DNA of 64,000 nucleotides from CAZHFW01 sp964531675 (GTDB lineage: Bacteria; Planctomycetota; Phycisphaerae; Phycisphaerales; UBA1924): contig CAZHFW010000004.1 in the NCBI GenBank assembly GCA_964531675.1, forward strand, positions 62,001 to 126,000. Direction: 5' to 3'. Position numbers and translations under genes: made by a program. This document shows positions 56,967 to 64,000 of this stretch, in pieces (positions within the stretch are counted from its first letter, which is position 1; the number at the start of each line of letters is the position of its first letter). Under the pieces are notes generated by a model. That model was not told where the DNA came from, did not search any database, and saw only the letters and a list, made by a program, of their open reading frames with translations.

Positions 56967-59663
56967 TCAGCGGAAAGGCAGGTCCACGCTGAACGAGAAG
57001 ACGCGCTCGCGGTCGGTGTCCTGCGACATGACCGGGAAGCCGAAGTCGAACGCCAGGGGCGCCGCCGAGAGCTGCGGGATGTACAGCCGGATGCCGAAGC
57101 CCACGCTCACGCGGTACTCGTCGAACCCGAAGTCTTCCTGCACCGTGCCGGTGTCCACGAAGCCCACCAGGCTGACCGCCTCTTCAAGGATCGGCTGGTT
57201 GATCTGAGCGCCCCAGAAGAAGAGCCAGGTGCCGCCGACCGGGTCATCGCCCATGGTCTTGGTGTCGTTGCGGATGCCCACAGGCGAGACGCCGCGGTAG
57301 TTGAAGCCGCGGAAGTTCTGGCCGCCCATGTAGAACCGCTCGTACACCGGGACTTCGCTCTGTCCCTGCGGGACGTAGCTCGCCTTGGTGTTGAAGCTCA
57401 GGACCGTCTTGCGGCCCAGGAAGTCCTCGTTGAGCTTGATGAAGATCTGGTGCTCGCCGTGCAGCACGTTGTAGTTGAAGTCGCCGCCCAGGGCGCCGAC
57501 CTGATCGAATCCGACCTCGATCTTGGAGCCCTTGCTCGGGCGGAGCTCATCGTCCAGGGTCGAACGCGTCAGCGAAATGCCGATGCTCGTCAGCAGGTGG
57601 GCGTTCTCGACCTCGAAGACGTCCACCGGCCTGTCCGGCTCGATGTTCGACAGGTTGATCGATTCCACGCGGATGGGCGTGGTCGCCGACCAACGTTCGC
57701 CCAGGCGACGCCCGAAGTTGAACCGCCCGCCGTAACGCTCTTCGTCGTACTCGTTGTAGTCGCGCTTGCGATAGAACGCGGTCGCGCCCGCCGAATAATC
57801 GGTCTCGAGGAAGTACGGGTCCGAGAGCGAGATCGAATACGTCTGGACGTCCGTGCCGGGCATCGCCTCGATCTGGAACGTCTGGCCCGCCCCACGGAAC
57901 GCACGCCCTGATGTGAACTCGCCGAAGCTGTCGGGCGTGTCCGCGATGTCGAAGTTGCGCTGGTTCAGCGCGATCCGGCCCACCAGGCCCGAGTCGGAGC
58001 TCACCGCGGCGCCGAAGCTCAAGGAGCCCGTGTTGGTCTCCTCGACCTGCACCAGCACGTCGCGGTGATCAGGCTCGACCGGATCCGGGTCCTGCACGCG
58101 GATCTTCACGCCCAGATCCTGGGGATCGGTCTGGCGCTCGAAGAGGTTCAGCGTCCGGATCTTCTTGGCGGAGAAGTCGATGGCGCTCTGATCCAGGGGG
58201 CGGTCCGGCAGCACGTCCGGGCGCATCTGCCGCATGACCACCTTCTGCTGGGTCAGGTCGTTGCCGATGACCTTGACCTCGCCGACCTTGAACTGCTGTC
58301 CCTGGCTGATGATCAGCAGCAGATCGACCTGGGGGTCCTTCTCGTCGCGGAGCTCGCGCGTGGAGATCATCCCGTCGTAGATCGACTTGTCGCGCGACGA
58401 ACGCCGCACGGTGTACCCGAGCTTGGAGAACGCTTCCGTGAGCGAGTTGAGCGACTTCTCGAGCTTGTCGACGCTGTAGACGTCGCCGGGCTTGATGAGC
58501 ATCAGGCCCGTGACCTGCTCGGGCGTGAACACGCCGTAGCGGTACACGACGTACTGGTCGCGACCGAGGCGGAGGATCACTTCGCCGGCCTTGAGGTTGC
58601 GCTTGGCCTCGTCCTCGCTCGAGTAGAACCGGTCCTGATCGTTGTACCAGACCAGGAGCTTGCGGAACGTGTAGACCGGGCCTTCGTCAACGACGAAGGT
58701 GACGATCGCTTCGCGTCCGTTCGGGCTCGGGCGCACCGTCTTGTCGACGCGCACGTCCAGGTAGCCCCGGTCGCGGTAGAACCGCACGATCGACGAGACG
58801 TCTTCCTGCAGGACCTGGTCGTCGACCGGGCCCTTCTCGAAGATCGGGAACCATTCCTTGGTCTTGATCGCCGAGCGAAGCTCGCGGGCCAGGAAGCTCA
58901 GGTTGCCCTCGAAGCGGATGTCCGTGACCTTCATCCGCTCGCCTTCGCGGATCTTGAAGAGCACGATCCCCGAGTCCTCGAGCTCCTTCTCATCCACCGT
59001 CACCTGCGCCAGGTAGAACCCCTTCTTGCGATAGAGGTCCTCGATGCGCCGGGAGGCGTTGTCGAGCTGGTAGCGGTCCACCGGCGTGTTCCGCAGCACA
59101 TCCACCACCGCGCCGATGTCCTGGTCGGAGATCTGGCGGTTGCCCACCACCTGCACGTCCTGGATGATCGGCTGCTCGATGACCGTGTAGATCAGCTTGA
59201 CCGTGCCGTCGTCCAGGAGCTGAACTCGGCTCTCCACCGACTTGAAGCGCCCCACGCGGTTGAGCCTGGTGATGTCCCCGCTCACCGTGGACTGCTGGTA
59301 CGCCGCCCCGACTTTCGAGCGGAGCTGGTTGTCGATCAGCTGGGCGATCTCGGCGCTCACCGGCGCGAACTCGGCCCCGATCGGACCCTTCTGCCCGGGC
59401 TTGATCTTGATCGGCTTGCGCAGCTCGATCTCGCGGATCACGCGCCCCTCGTACATCTCCAGCTCAGCCGGAGGCGGAACCTTGGAACCCTGGTCGGGCT
59501 CCGGGGGTGGGGGGGCCGCGTCGCTGCGGGGCTTCTCATCCTTCAAAGGCTGGCCAGCCGCGACCGGCGCCAATGCAAGCGCAAGGCCCGCGCAGGCGCA
59601 CAGCCCCAGCAACCGTCCACAGTGAGTCCCCGCAAACTTCAGCACAGGTCGGGGACAATACAC
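56967..59663 (-). CDS. bamA: Outer membrane protein assembly factor BamA
   Basis: Outer-membrane insertase for beta-barrel proteins. The 898-residue protein has a signal peptide (GLCACAGLALALAPVAAG), a Pro-rich linker, then about five POTRA domains (about 75-560) with typical strands such as QDVQVVGNRQISDQDIG and MKVTDIRFEGNLSFLAREL. The C-terminal barrel (about 560-898) ends in Arg, and the lid-loop motif FRGF is present in MGGQNFRGFNYRGVSP. SFGAAVSSDSGLVGRIAL starts the barrel. The start is uncertain: GTG 59663 gives the longest frame, while GTG 59645 gives a more ordinary signal peptide; neither has a clear Shine-Dalgarno. First gene of the bamA-skp-lpxD unit. Confidence 0.94.
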   Translation of the reverse strand: MYCPRPVLKFAGTHCGRLLGLCACAGLALALAPVAAGQPLKDEKPRSDAAPPPPEPDQGSKVPPPAELEMYEGRVIREIELRKPIKIKPGQKGPIGAEFAPVSAEIAQLIDNQLRSKVGAAYQQSTVSGDITRLNRVGRFKSVESRVQLLDDGTVKLIYTVIEQPIIQDVQVVGNRQISDQDIGAVVDVLRNTPVDRYQLDNASRRIEDLYRKKGFYLAQVTVDEKELEDSGIVLFKIREGERMKVTDIRFEGNLSFLARELRSAIKTKEWFPIFEKGPVDDQVLQEDVSSIVRFYRDRGYLDVRVDKTVRPSPNGREAIVTFVVDEGPVYTFRKLLVWYNDQDRFYSSEDEAKRNLKAGEVILRLGRDQYVVYRYGVFTPEQVTGLMLIKPGDVYSVDKLEKSLNSLTEAFSKLGYTVRRSSRDKSIYDGMISTRELRDEKDPQVDLLLIISQGQQFKVGEVKVIGNDLTQQKVVMRQMRPDVLPDRPLDQSAIDFSAKKIRTLNLFERQTDPQDLGVKIRVQDPDPVEPDHRDVLVQVEETNTGSLSFGAAVSSDSGLVGRIALNQRNFDIADTPDSFGEFTSGRAFRGAGQTFQIEAMPGTDVQTYSISLSDPYFLETDYSAGATAFYRKRDYNEYDEERYGGRFNFGRRLGERWSATTPIRVESINLSNIEPDRPVDVFEVENAHLLTSIGISLTRSTLDDELRPSKGSKIEVGFDQVGALGGDFNYNVLHGEHQIFIKLNEDFLGRKTVLSFNTKASYVPQGQSEVPVYERFYMGGQNFRGFNYRGVSPVGIRNDTKTMGDDPVGGTWLFFWGAQINQPILEEAVSLVGFVDTGTVQEDFGFDEYRVSVGFGIRLYIPQLSAAPLAFDFGFPVMSQDTDRERVFSFSVDLPFR

Positions 59664-60005
59664 GCCTCAAGCCCGGGGCACAAACCCAATGCCTTTTCTG
59701 GGTGATGCCGCGCCACGATCCCCAAGGCGTCCCCAATTCGGGTCCGCTTGCAGTTTCCAAACACGTCCCCTACATTGCTCCTCCCCAGGACTGGTGAACC
59801 CACCCGGGGAACCCGTGGGAGGCCTTTGGCCGGTCCTCGGGTCAGATCCAGGGTTGATTCGTGGGCCTTTGGCAATGCTGGATGCGTTGCCTGGGGTCCG
59901 TGTCTGCCGGGGGGGCTCGCTGGGGTGGAAGCCCCGGTTCAGGGCTTCCAGAGGACTTGGTCGGCCGGGATTCGTGATGTGTTGCCCGGGCCGGCGGAGA
60001 CGTGC
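59664..60005. other. Divergent intergenic region upstream of bamA
   Basis: A 342-base gap between the bamA start (minus) and a small membrane protein (plus). It must contain the bamA-skp-lpxD promoter. I see no convincing -35/-10 pair on either strand and no DnaA box. Open frames across it give no recognisable protein. Confidence 0.4.
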
Positions 60006-60413
60006 ATGGACAGCATCTATCGCTCCTCGCGGCGCGGCGTACTGATCACCATCGCGATGTTCTCGATGCTCGGCGGCCTGGTGCTGGTCTGGCACCTGCT
60101 CAGGCCGGGCGTGATCAACGTGGTCCCCACGCCTCAGCTGCTCATTCTGCTGGGCCTGTTCGTGCTCCCGGTGCTCACCATCGGAGCCTGGGCGCTGGAT
60201 CTGAAGCACGTCCGCTCGGCGCCGGCCCCGCGGAGTTCCCAGCCTGTTTCGATCCCCGAGCCCAAGCTTGCCGGGAGCGAACTGGCGGAGATGGCGAACA
60301 TCACGCACGCCAAGGCCCCGGGCCGCGACGCGGCAGGCGCCGGCCGTGGACCAGAAACCCACCGCCACCGCCGGGCGGGGGATGTGGTGCTGCCCGTGCG
60401 CGACGCCCGCTAA
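60006..60413 (+). CDS. Small two-helix membrane protein, unknown
   Basis: A 135-residue protein, unrecognised. Two predicted transmembrane helices at about 11-33 (VLITIAMFSMLGGLVLVWHL) and 44-65 (LLILLGLFVLPVLTIGAWAL), then a basic, Pro/Ala/His-rich cytoplasmic-looking tail. GGAGAC precedes the ATG. It is preceded by a long gap and followed 147 bases later by the PEP-CTERM-like gene. No function can be inferred. Confidence 0.55.
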   Translation: MDSIYRSSRRGVLITIAMFSMLGGLVLVWHLLRPGVINVVPTPQLLILLGLFVLPVLTIGAWALDLKHVRSAPAPRSSQPVSIPEPKLAGSELAEMANITHAKAPGRDAAGAGRGPETHRHRRAGDVVLPVRDAR

Positions 60414-60559
60414 TCACGACTTGCCCAGACGTCACAGACCGCCCCGCATGCTGGGCCGGGTCGTTCATGCGCTGGCAATGAACGGATGTGTTTGACCTCT
60501 TTGGGGTTGAGCGGTTCGCCCGTGTGTGGCATGGGACGGCCCGCGGTTTGGGGGTCAAC

Positions 60560-61270
60560 ATGAACGTGTCCGCTCTGCTCGTTGCTGCCCTGCTCGCGGG
60601 GAGCGCCTCGGCCGACTTCGTCTCCCAGTTCGATTCCTACGTGCCCGGCACCAGCCTCTCGAACGTCGATGGCTGGAAGGGCTGGGACAACGTCGCGGCC
60701 CACGCGGGCGTCGTGTCCAACGACTTCTTCTACACCGGCGACAGCTCGATCAAGATCCATGGCTACACCGACGCGGTCCGCACCTTCTCCGATGTCACCA
60801 GCGGCCGGTGGACCATCGAGGCCAAGCAGTACATCGCCAGCGGCCAGTCGGGCCTCTCGTACTTCATCGTCATGAACCGCTATGTCGACGGTGGGAACAA
60901 CGACCAGGGCATGTGGAGCACCCAGCTCCGCTTCGATCTGGCGGGCGGGCGCGTTTCCGACGACTTCCGGGGCGGTTCGGTCGCGATCCAGACCGATCAG
61001 TGGGCCGACATCAGGCTCTCGATCGACCTCAACGCCAACACCGTCCAGAGCTTCTACAACAACCAGCTCATCAGCTCGGGCGTCTGGATGCGCTCGGGCT
61101 CCTCGGCGCAGGCCATCGCGGCCATCGACCTCTACTCCGCGGACAACAACGCGGTGTACTACGACAACGTGGGGCTCATGGGCGTGCCGACGCCCGGCGC
61201 CATGGGCATCGCCAGCGTGGGCATGTTCGTCATGCTGCGGCGCAGGCGAGGCAGCATCGCCCGATCCTGA
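60560..61270 (+). CDS. Secreted lectin-fold-like protein with PEP-CTERM-like tail
   Basis: A 236-residue exported protein. Signal peptide about 1-18 (VSALLVAALLAGSASA). The body (about 20-205) is beta-rich with FVSQFDSYVPGTSLSNVDGW and WADIRLSIDLNANTVQSFYN, similar to jelly-roll domains that begin with an FDSYxxG strand. The tail VPTPGAMGIASVGMFVMLRR plus further basic residues has the three parts of a PEP-CTERM sorting signal: short Pro-containing motif, hydrophobic helix and Arg cluster. The motif reads VPTPG rather than VPEP, a variant I recall from planctomycetes. Such tails are cut by exosortase, which is not encoded here. Confidence 0.72.
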   Translation: MNVSALLVAALLAGSASADFVSQFDSYVPGTSLSNVDGWKGWDNVAAHAGVVSNDFFYTGDSSIKIHGYTDAVRTFSDVTSGRWTIEAKQYIASGQSGLSYFIVMNRYVDGGNNDQGMWSTQLRFDLAGGRVSDDFRGGSVAIQTDQWADIRLSIDLNANTVQSFYNNQLISSGVWMRSGSSAQAIAAIDLYSADNNAVYYDNVGLMGVPTPGAMGIASVGMFVMLRRRRGSIARS

Positions 61271-61278
61271 GGATCGGG
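61260..61278. terminator. Hairpin between convergent genes
   Basis: CCCGATCC (61260-61267), loop TGA (the stop codon of the PEP-CTERM-like gene), GGATCGGG (61271-61278). A perfect 8-base-pair stem without T-tract, between that gene and dnaN. It could act as a bidirectional end. Confidence 0.4.
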
Positions 61279-61301
61279 GGCGGGCGTGACGGACCTCGGT
61301 C

Positions 61302-62483
61302 TTACTGCAGGTTGACGGGCATCACGACGTACAGGAACTCGGTGCCGCTCTTGACGATGCCGGGCTTGTTGGGCGCCTTGAGCTCGAAGATGACCTGCGG
61401 GTCATCCACGACCTTGAGCACGTCGGTGAGGAAGGCGGGGTTGAACCCGATCTCGATGTCTTCGCCTTCGTAGCCCGCCAGGTCGATCTTGACCTCGGCC
61501 TCGCCCTGTTCGGGGGCGCGGCTGGTGAGTTCGAGCGTCTTGTCGCTCCCGGTGAACTTCATGCGCACGCCGCGGGATTCCTCGTTGGTGAGCAGCGCGG
61601 CTCGACGGACCGCGGACGAGAGCAGGTCGCGGTCGAAGACCACGCGCTTGTCCTGGTCCTTGGGGATCACGTCCTCGTAGGGAGGGAAGGAGCCTTCGAC
61701 CAGGTTGCTGGAGAGGACGGCGCGGAGCTGGTTGTCCGCGTTCCCGAAGCCGAAGCAGATCTGGTTGTCGGAGAGGGCGATGTGCACGACTTCTTCGGGG
61801 TCGCCCGTGAGCTTCTGGAGCATGCCCAGGGCCTTGGTGGGGACGATCGCTGAGACGCTCTTGCCTTCCTTGTCGGCCTGACCCGAGAGCGTGCCGCGGC
61901 ACAGGGCCAACCGGCGGCCGTCGGTCGCGACCATCTCGAGCTTCTTGCCTTCGCGCTTCATGAGCACGCCGTTGATCGCGTAGCGGGAGTTTTCACGTGC
62001 GGTCGCGAACAGGGTGCGGGCGACGATGGCCGCCAGCTGCCCCGCGGGGTGCGTGAAGACCGTCTTGGCCTTGGGCGCGCCGCTGGCGCCGGAGACCATC
62101 TCGTTGAAGTCGGGCACCGGGGGGAAGTCGGCGACGGGGTAACCGAAGACCTTGAAGCGGGCGTCGGTGCCTCGGATGTTCATGACCTCGCCCTCGGACT
62201 CGAGGGTGAGGGTGGGGTCGGCGTCTTCGGCCGCGACGATGCCGCGGAGCTTGTCGGCGGGGATCAGGGCCTCGCCGGGCTGCTGGACATCGACCTGGGC
62301 CAGGTTGATGCGGATGGCGACCTCCGCGTCGGTGCCGACGAGGGTGAGCTGCCCGCCTTCCTTGCCCTTGGTGGCCTTGAGGTGGACGCAGGTGAGCTGC
62401 ATCCGGGGTGAGCGGGCCGCAACGGCGCCGGAGACGAGGTTGACAGCGTTGAAGAGGGCGCCGCGATCGACGATGACCTTCAT
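61302..62483 (-). CDS. dnaN: DNA polymerase III subunit beta (sliding clamp)
   Basis: Ring-shaped processivity clamp of the replicative polymerase. The 393-residue protein has three repeated clamp domains of about 120-130 residues; typical stretches are GEALIPADKLRGIVAAE, RYAINGVLMKREGKKLEMVA and TDGRRLALCRG. The C-terminus ends YVVMPVNLQ, close to the usual YVVMPMRL end. GGAG precedes the ATG. It is separated from dnaA by about 54 kb and stands between a PEP-CTERM-like gene and a dockerin gene, not in a replication operon. Confidence 0.96.
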   Translation of the reverse strand: MKVIVDRGALFNAVNLVSGAVAARSPRMQLTCVHLKATKGKEGGQLTLVGTDAEVAIRINLAQVDVQQPGEALIPADKLRGIVAAEDADPTLTLESEGEVMNIRGTDARFKVFGYPVADFPPVPDFNEMVSGASGAPKAKTVFTHPAGQLAAIVARTLFATARENSRYAINGVLMKREGKKLEMVATDGRRLALCRGTLSGQADKEGKSVSAIVPTKALGMLQKLTGDPEEVVHIALSDNQICFGFGNADNQLRAVLSSNLVEGSFPPYEDVIPKDQDKRVVFDRDLLSSAVRRAALLTNEESRGVRMKFTGSDKTLELTSRAPEQGEAEVKIDLAGYEGEDIEIGFNPAFLTDVLKVVDDPQVIFELKAPNKPGIVKSGTEFLYVVMPVNLQ

Positions 62484-62670
62484 GAAGACGACTCCGTTCG
62501 AAATTCCGGGAGAAGCCCAAAAAAGGCACCCCGCCCGGGGAACAGAGTGTATCGCCTGCCGGCCAGGGTCGGCGGCTGTCTGGTCCGGTGGAGGGGGTGC
62601 GGAAAAGTGGGCCTTGGGGGCTCGATCGGCCCCTTCCCAGATCAGCCTACGGCCCGGCTTTCACGCCGGT

Positions 62671-64000
62671 CTAGACCCCGCACCCCAGATCCCAGTACTG
62701 AAAGAAGTAGAAGAAATCGAGCAGATCGACCGTGCCGTCGAAGTTGACGTCGGCCGGCGTGCTGTTGGTGTCCCACGCGTTGAAGAACGCGAAATAGTCG
62801 TCGAGGTCCTGTACGCCGTCGGACGTCAGATCGACCTTGCATGCGCAGGTGCTCTGGATGAGCCCCGCGGAGATGACATCGCCTTCGGTGATGTCGGCTT
62901 CGGTGGTGATCCAGAGATCGCCATTGACGCTAAAGGGCGTGCCGGTCCAGTTGGGGATGATGGGGTCATCGACCCATCCACCGGGGGTGAGTCGCTGGGT
63001 GGTTTTGACGCCGTTGACGCTGGAGCGGTAGAGATTGCCGCGGTGCTTGAGGAAGACCGAGTCCGAGGCGACGCTCTGCACCCAGGCGCCGTTGACGAGC
63101 TTGAAGGTGGCCATCGGGAACGTGGTCGCGGATCGAGCGGAGATGTAGCACGCGCCGTCCCAGAGCACGCCGCGTTCAATGACCGCCGGCGCGCTGCCGC
63201 CGATGGCCGGGAGCGTCGGGATGGGGAGGTTGGTCCAGGTCTGCCCGTCCCAGAGCGCCGCGGAGCTCGAACTGGTGGACGAGAGCAAGAGCGCCAGCGA
63301 GCCCTCGGTATCAAGGAATGTGGCGCTGGGGAGTCCGGGGAGAACGGTCCAGGCCGAGGCGTTCCACTCGGCGATGGAGTTCACGCCGCTGTTCCAGCCG
63401 CCGCAATACAGGGTTTGTCCGATGACCGCGAACTGTCCGGGGACGAAGGGGAGGCCCGTCCCGGCATCGGACCAGACGTCGCCTTCGAGGCGCGCGACCC
63501 GGGTGACGGGTTGGGCGCCGATCTTGGTGAACGCGCCGGAGCAGAACAACGCCCCGTCGAACGAGATGGCGGCCTCAATGTTCGCGTCAAAGGCCTCCGG
63601 GAGTGCGGGCCAGGAGGAGCCGTCGAACTCGCGGATGATGCCCGCAGCCGGCCCGGGCTGGCGATAGTCGCGCATGTTGAGACCCAGGACGCGGTTCCCC
63701 AGGCCGATCACGCGGCCGCTGTAAGTCTCAGGCTTGGGGAAAAGGGGCGCGAGCGTGCTGCCCGCGACACCCGCGATGCCGTAGAACCCGCTGTCGAGGA
63801 TGTACCCGGTGTTGCCGCCGTAGGTCAGCGCGCCGCTCAGGACGAGCTGGTTGTCGAAGCTGCCCACCCCGGTCGCGATCAGGTACGGGGCGGTGTACAG
63901 CGTGGTCCACGAGGCGTCGAGGCGGATAAGCCGCCCGGTCGGGGCGCCGCCGAACATCGGATTGGACGTCCAGATCGCGTACACCGAGCCCGCGATGCTG
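62671..64000 (-). CDS. Propeller-like secreted protein with GC-type dockerin (5' end beyond window)
   Basis: The minus-strand frame is open through the right edge (last codons SIAGSVYAIWT), so the signal peptide is not seen; about 443 residues are visible. The body has propeller-like repeats with IIREFDGSSWPALP, SIAEWNASAWTVLPG and AALWDGQTWTNLP, the same type as the 29827-31386 protein. The dockerin-like tail has loops VDLTSDGVQDLDDYF and ADVNFDGTVDLLDFF and ends GCGV, so the terminal Cys is third from the end. The internal Cys pair is absent. The 187 bases between it and dnaN hold no gene. Confidence 0.75.
   Translation of the reverse strand, partial: SIAGSVYAIWTSNPMFGGAPTGRLIRLDASWTTLYTAPYLIATGVGSFDNQLVLSGALTYGGNTGYILDSGFYGIAGVAGSTLAPLFPKPETYSGRVIGLGNRVLGLNMRDYRQPGPAAGIIREFDGSSWPALPEAFDANIEAAISFDGALFCSGAFTKIGAQPVTRVARLEGDVWSDAGTGLPFVPGQFAVIGQTLYCGGWNSGVNSIAEWNASAWTVLPGLPSATFLDTEGSLALLLSSTSSSSAALWDGQTWTNLPIPTLPAIGGSAPAVIERGVLWDGACYISARSATTFPMATFKLVNGAWVQSVASDSVFLKHRGNLYRSSVNGVKTTQRLTPGGWVDDPIIPNWTGTPFSVNGDLWITTEADITEGDVISAGLIQSTCACKVDLTSDGVQDLDDYFAFFNAWDTNSTPADVNFDGTVDLLDFFYFFQYWDLGCGV

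Noticed and set aside
1..64000. CRISPR array, tRNA or rRNA genes
   Set aside because: No regularly spaced direct repeats and no tRNA- or rRNA-like segments were noticed on reading the intergenic regions; a tRNA scan was not possible.

Overview
The window looks like a piece of a planctomycete chromosome, most likely from the class Phycisphaerae. The evidence is GC-rich DNA (roughly two thirds G+C by eye) and a complete Gram-negative outer-membrane toolkit (lpxC, lpxD, skp, bamA). It also carries a planctomycete-style prepilin-like protein and twelve secreted proteins that share one C-terminal tandem module of the planctomycete 'GC-type dockerin' kind. This placement is inference from family knowledge; no database search was possible. 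I found no transposase, integrase, phage gene, CRISPR array, rRNA or tRNA.

Left part (1-18 kb), mostly housekeeping. Genes are rplM (cut by the window edge), a CPBP membrane protease, gatC-gatA, mutM, a candidate replication origin (4987-5485), dnaA with a long structured leader, an RNase Z-like hydrolase, a MuiA-like protein, a VTT membrane protein, tadA, tatC, an ECF-type sigma factor with a probable membrane anti-sigma partner and a secreted PDZ protein, and a CysQ-like phosphatase. dnaN lies about 54 kb from dnaA (61302-62483), so the usual dnaA-dnaN pair is split.

18-24 kb is a glycan cluster. Two glycosyltransferases, a methyltransferase, a WcaF-like acetyltransferase and an unusual two-domain NAD-dependent protein are all on the plus strand and probably build a surface polysaccharide.

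24-52 kb is a cell-surface island. Eleven genes end in the dockerin-like module. Their front parts differ: HAF-type repeats, LamG-like, Ig-like, glucose/sorbosone dehydrogenase plus PKD-like, MauG-type di-heme peroxidase and M12B-type metallopeptidase. Intermixed are a seven-heme cytochrome c with a Tat-like signal, four beta-helix proteins that form a second paralogous family with its own shared head and tail, and lpdA, a lone metabolic gene flanked by beta-helix pairs facing away from it.

52-64 kb returns to envelope and replication genes. These are lpxC, a prepilin-like protein, an anchored hypothetical protein, the classical bamA-skp-lpxD order (minus strand), a small membrane protein, a protein with a PEP-CTERM-like tail, dnaN, and a twelfth dockerin protein cut by the right edge.

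The most interesting signal is the dockerin-like module. No cohesin partner or polysaccharide-degrading enzyme is recognisable here. Its cysteines follow a strict rule: an internal pair is either both present or both absent in all twelve copies, and the C-terminal Cys is always present. Together with the very different passenger domains, this suggests a general surface-sorting or attachment tag rather than a cellulosome.
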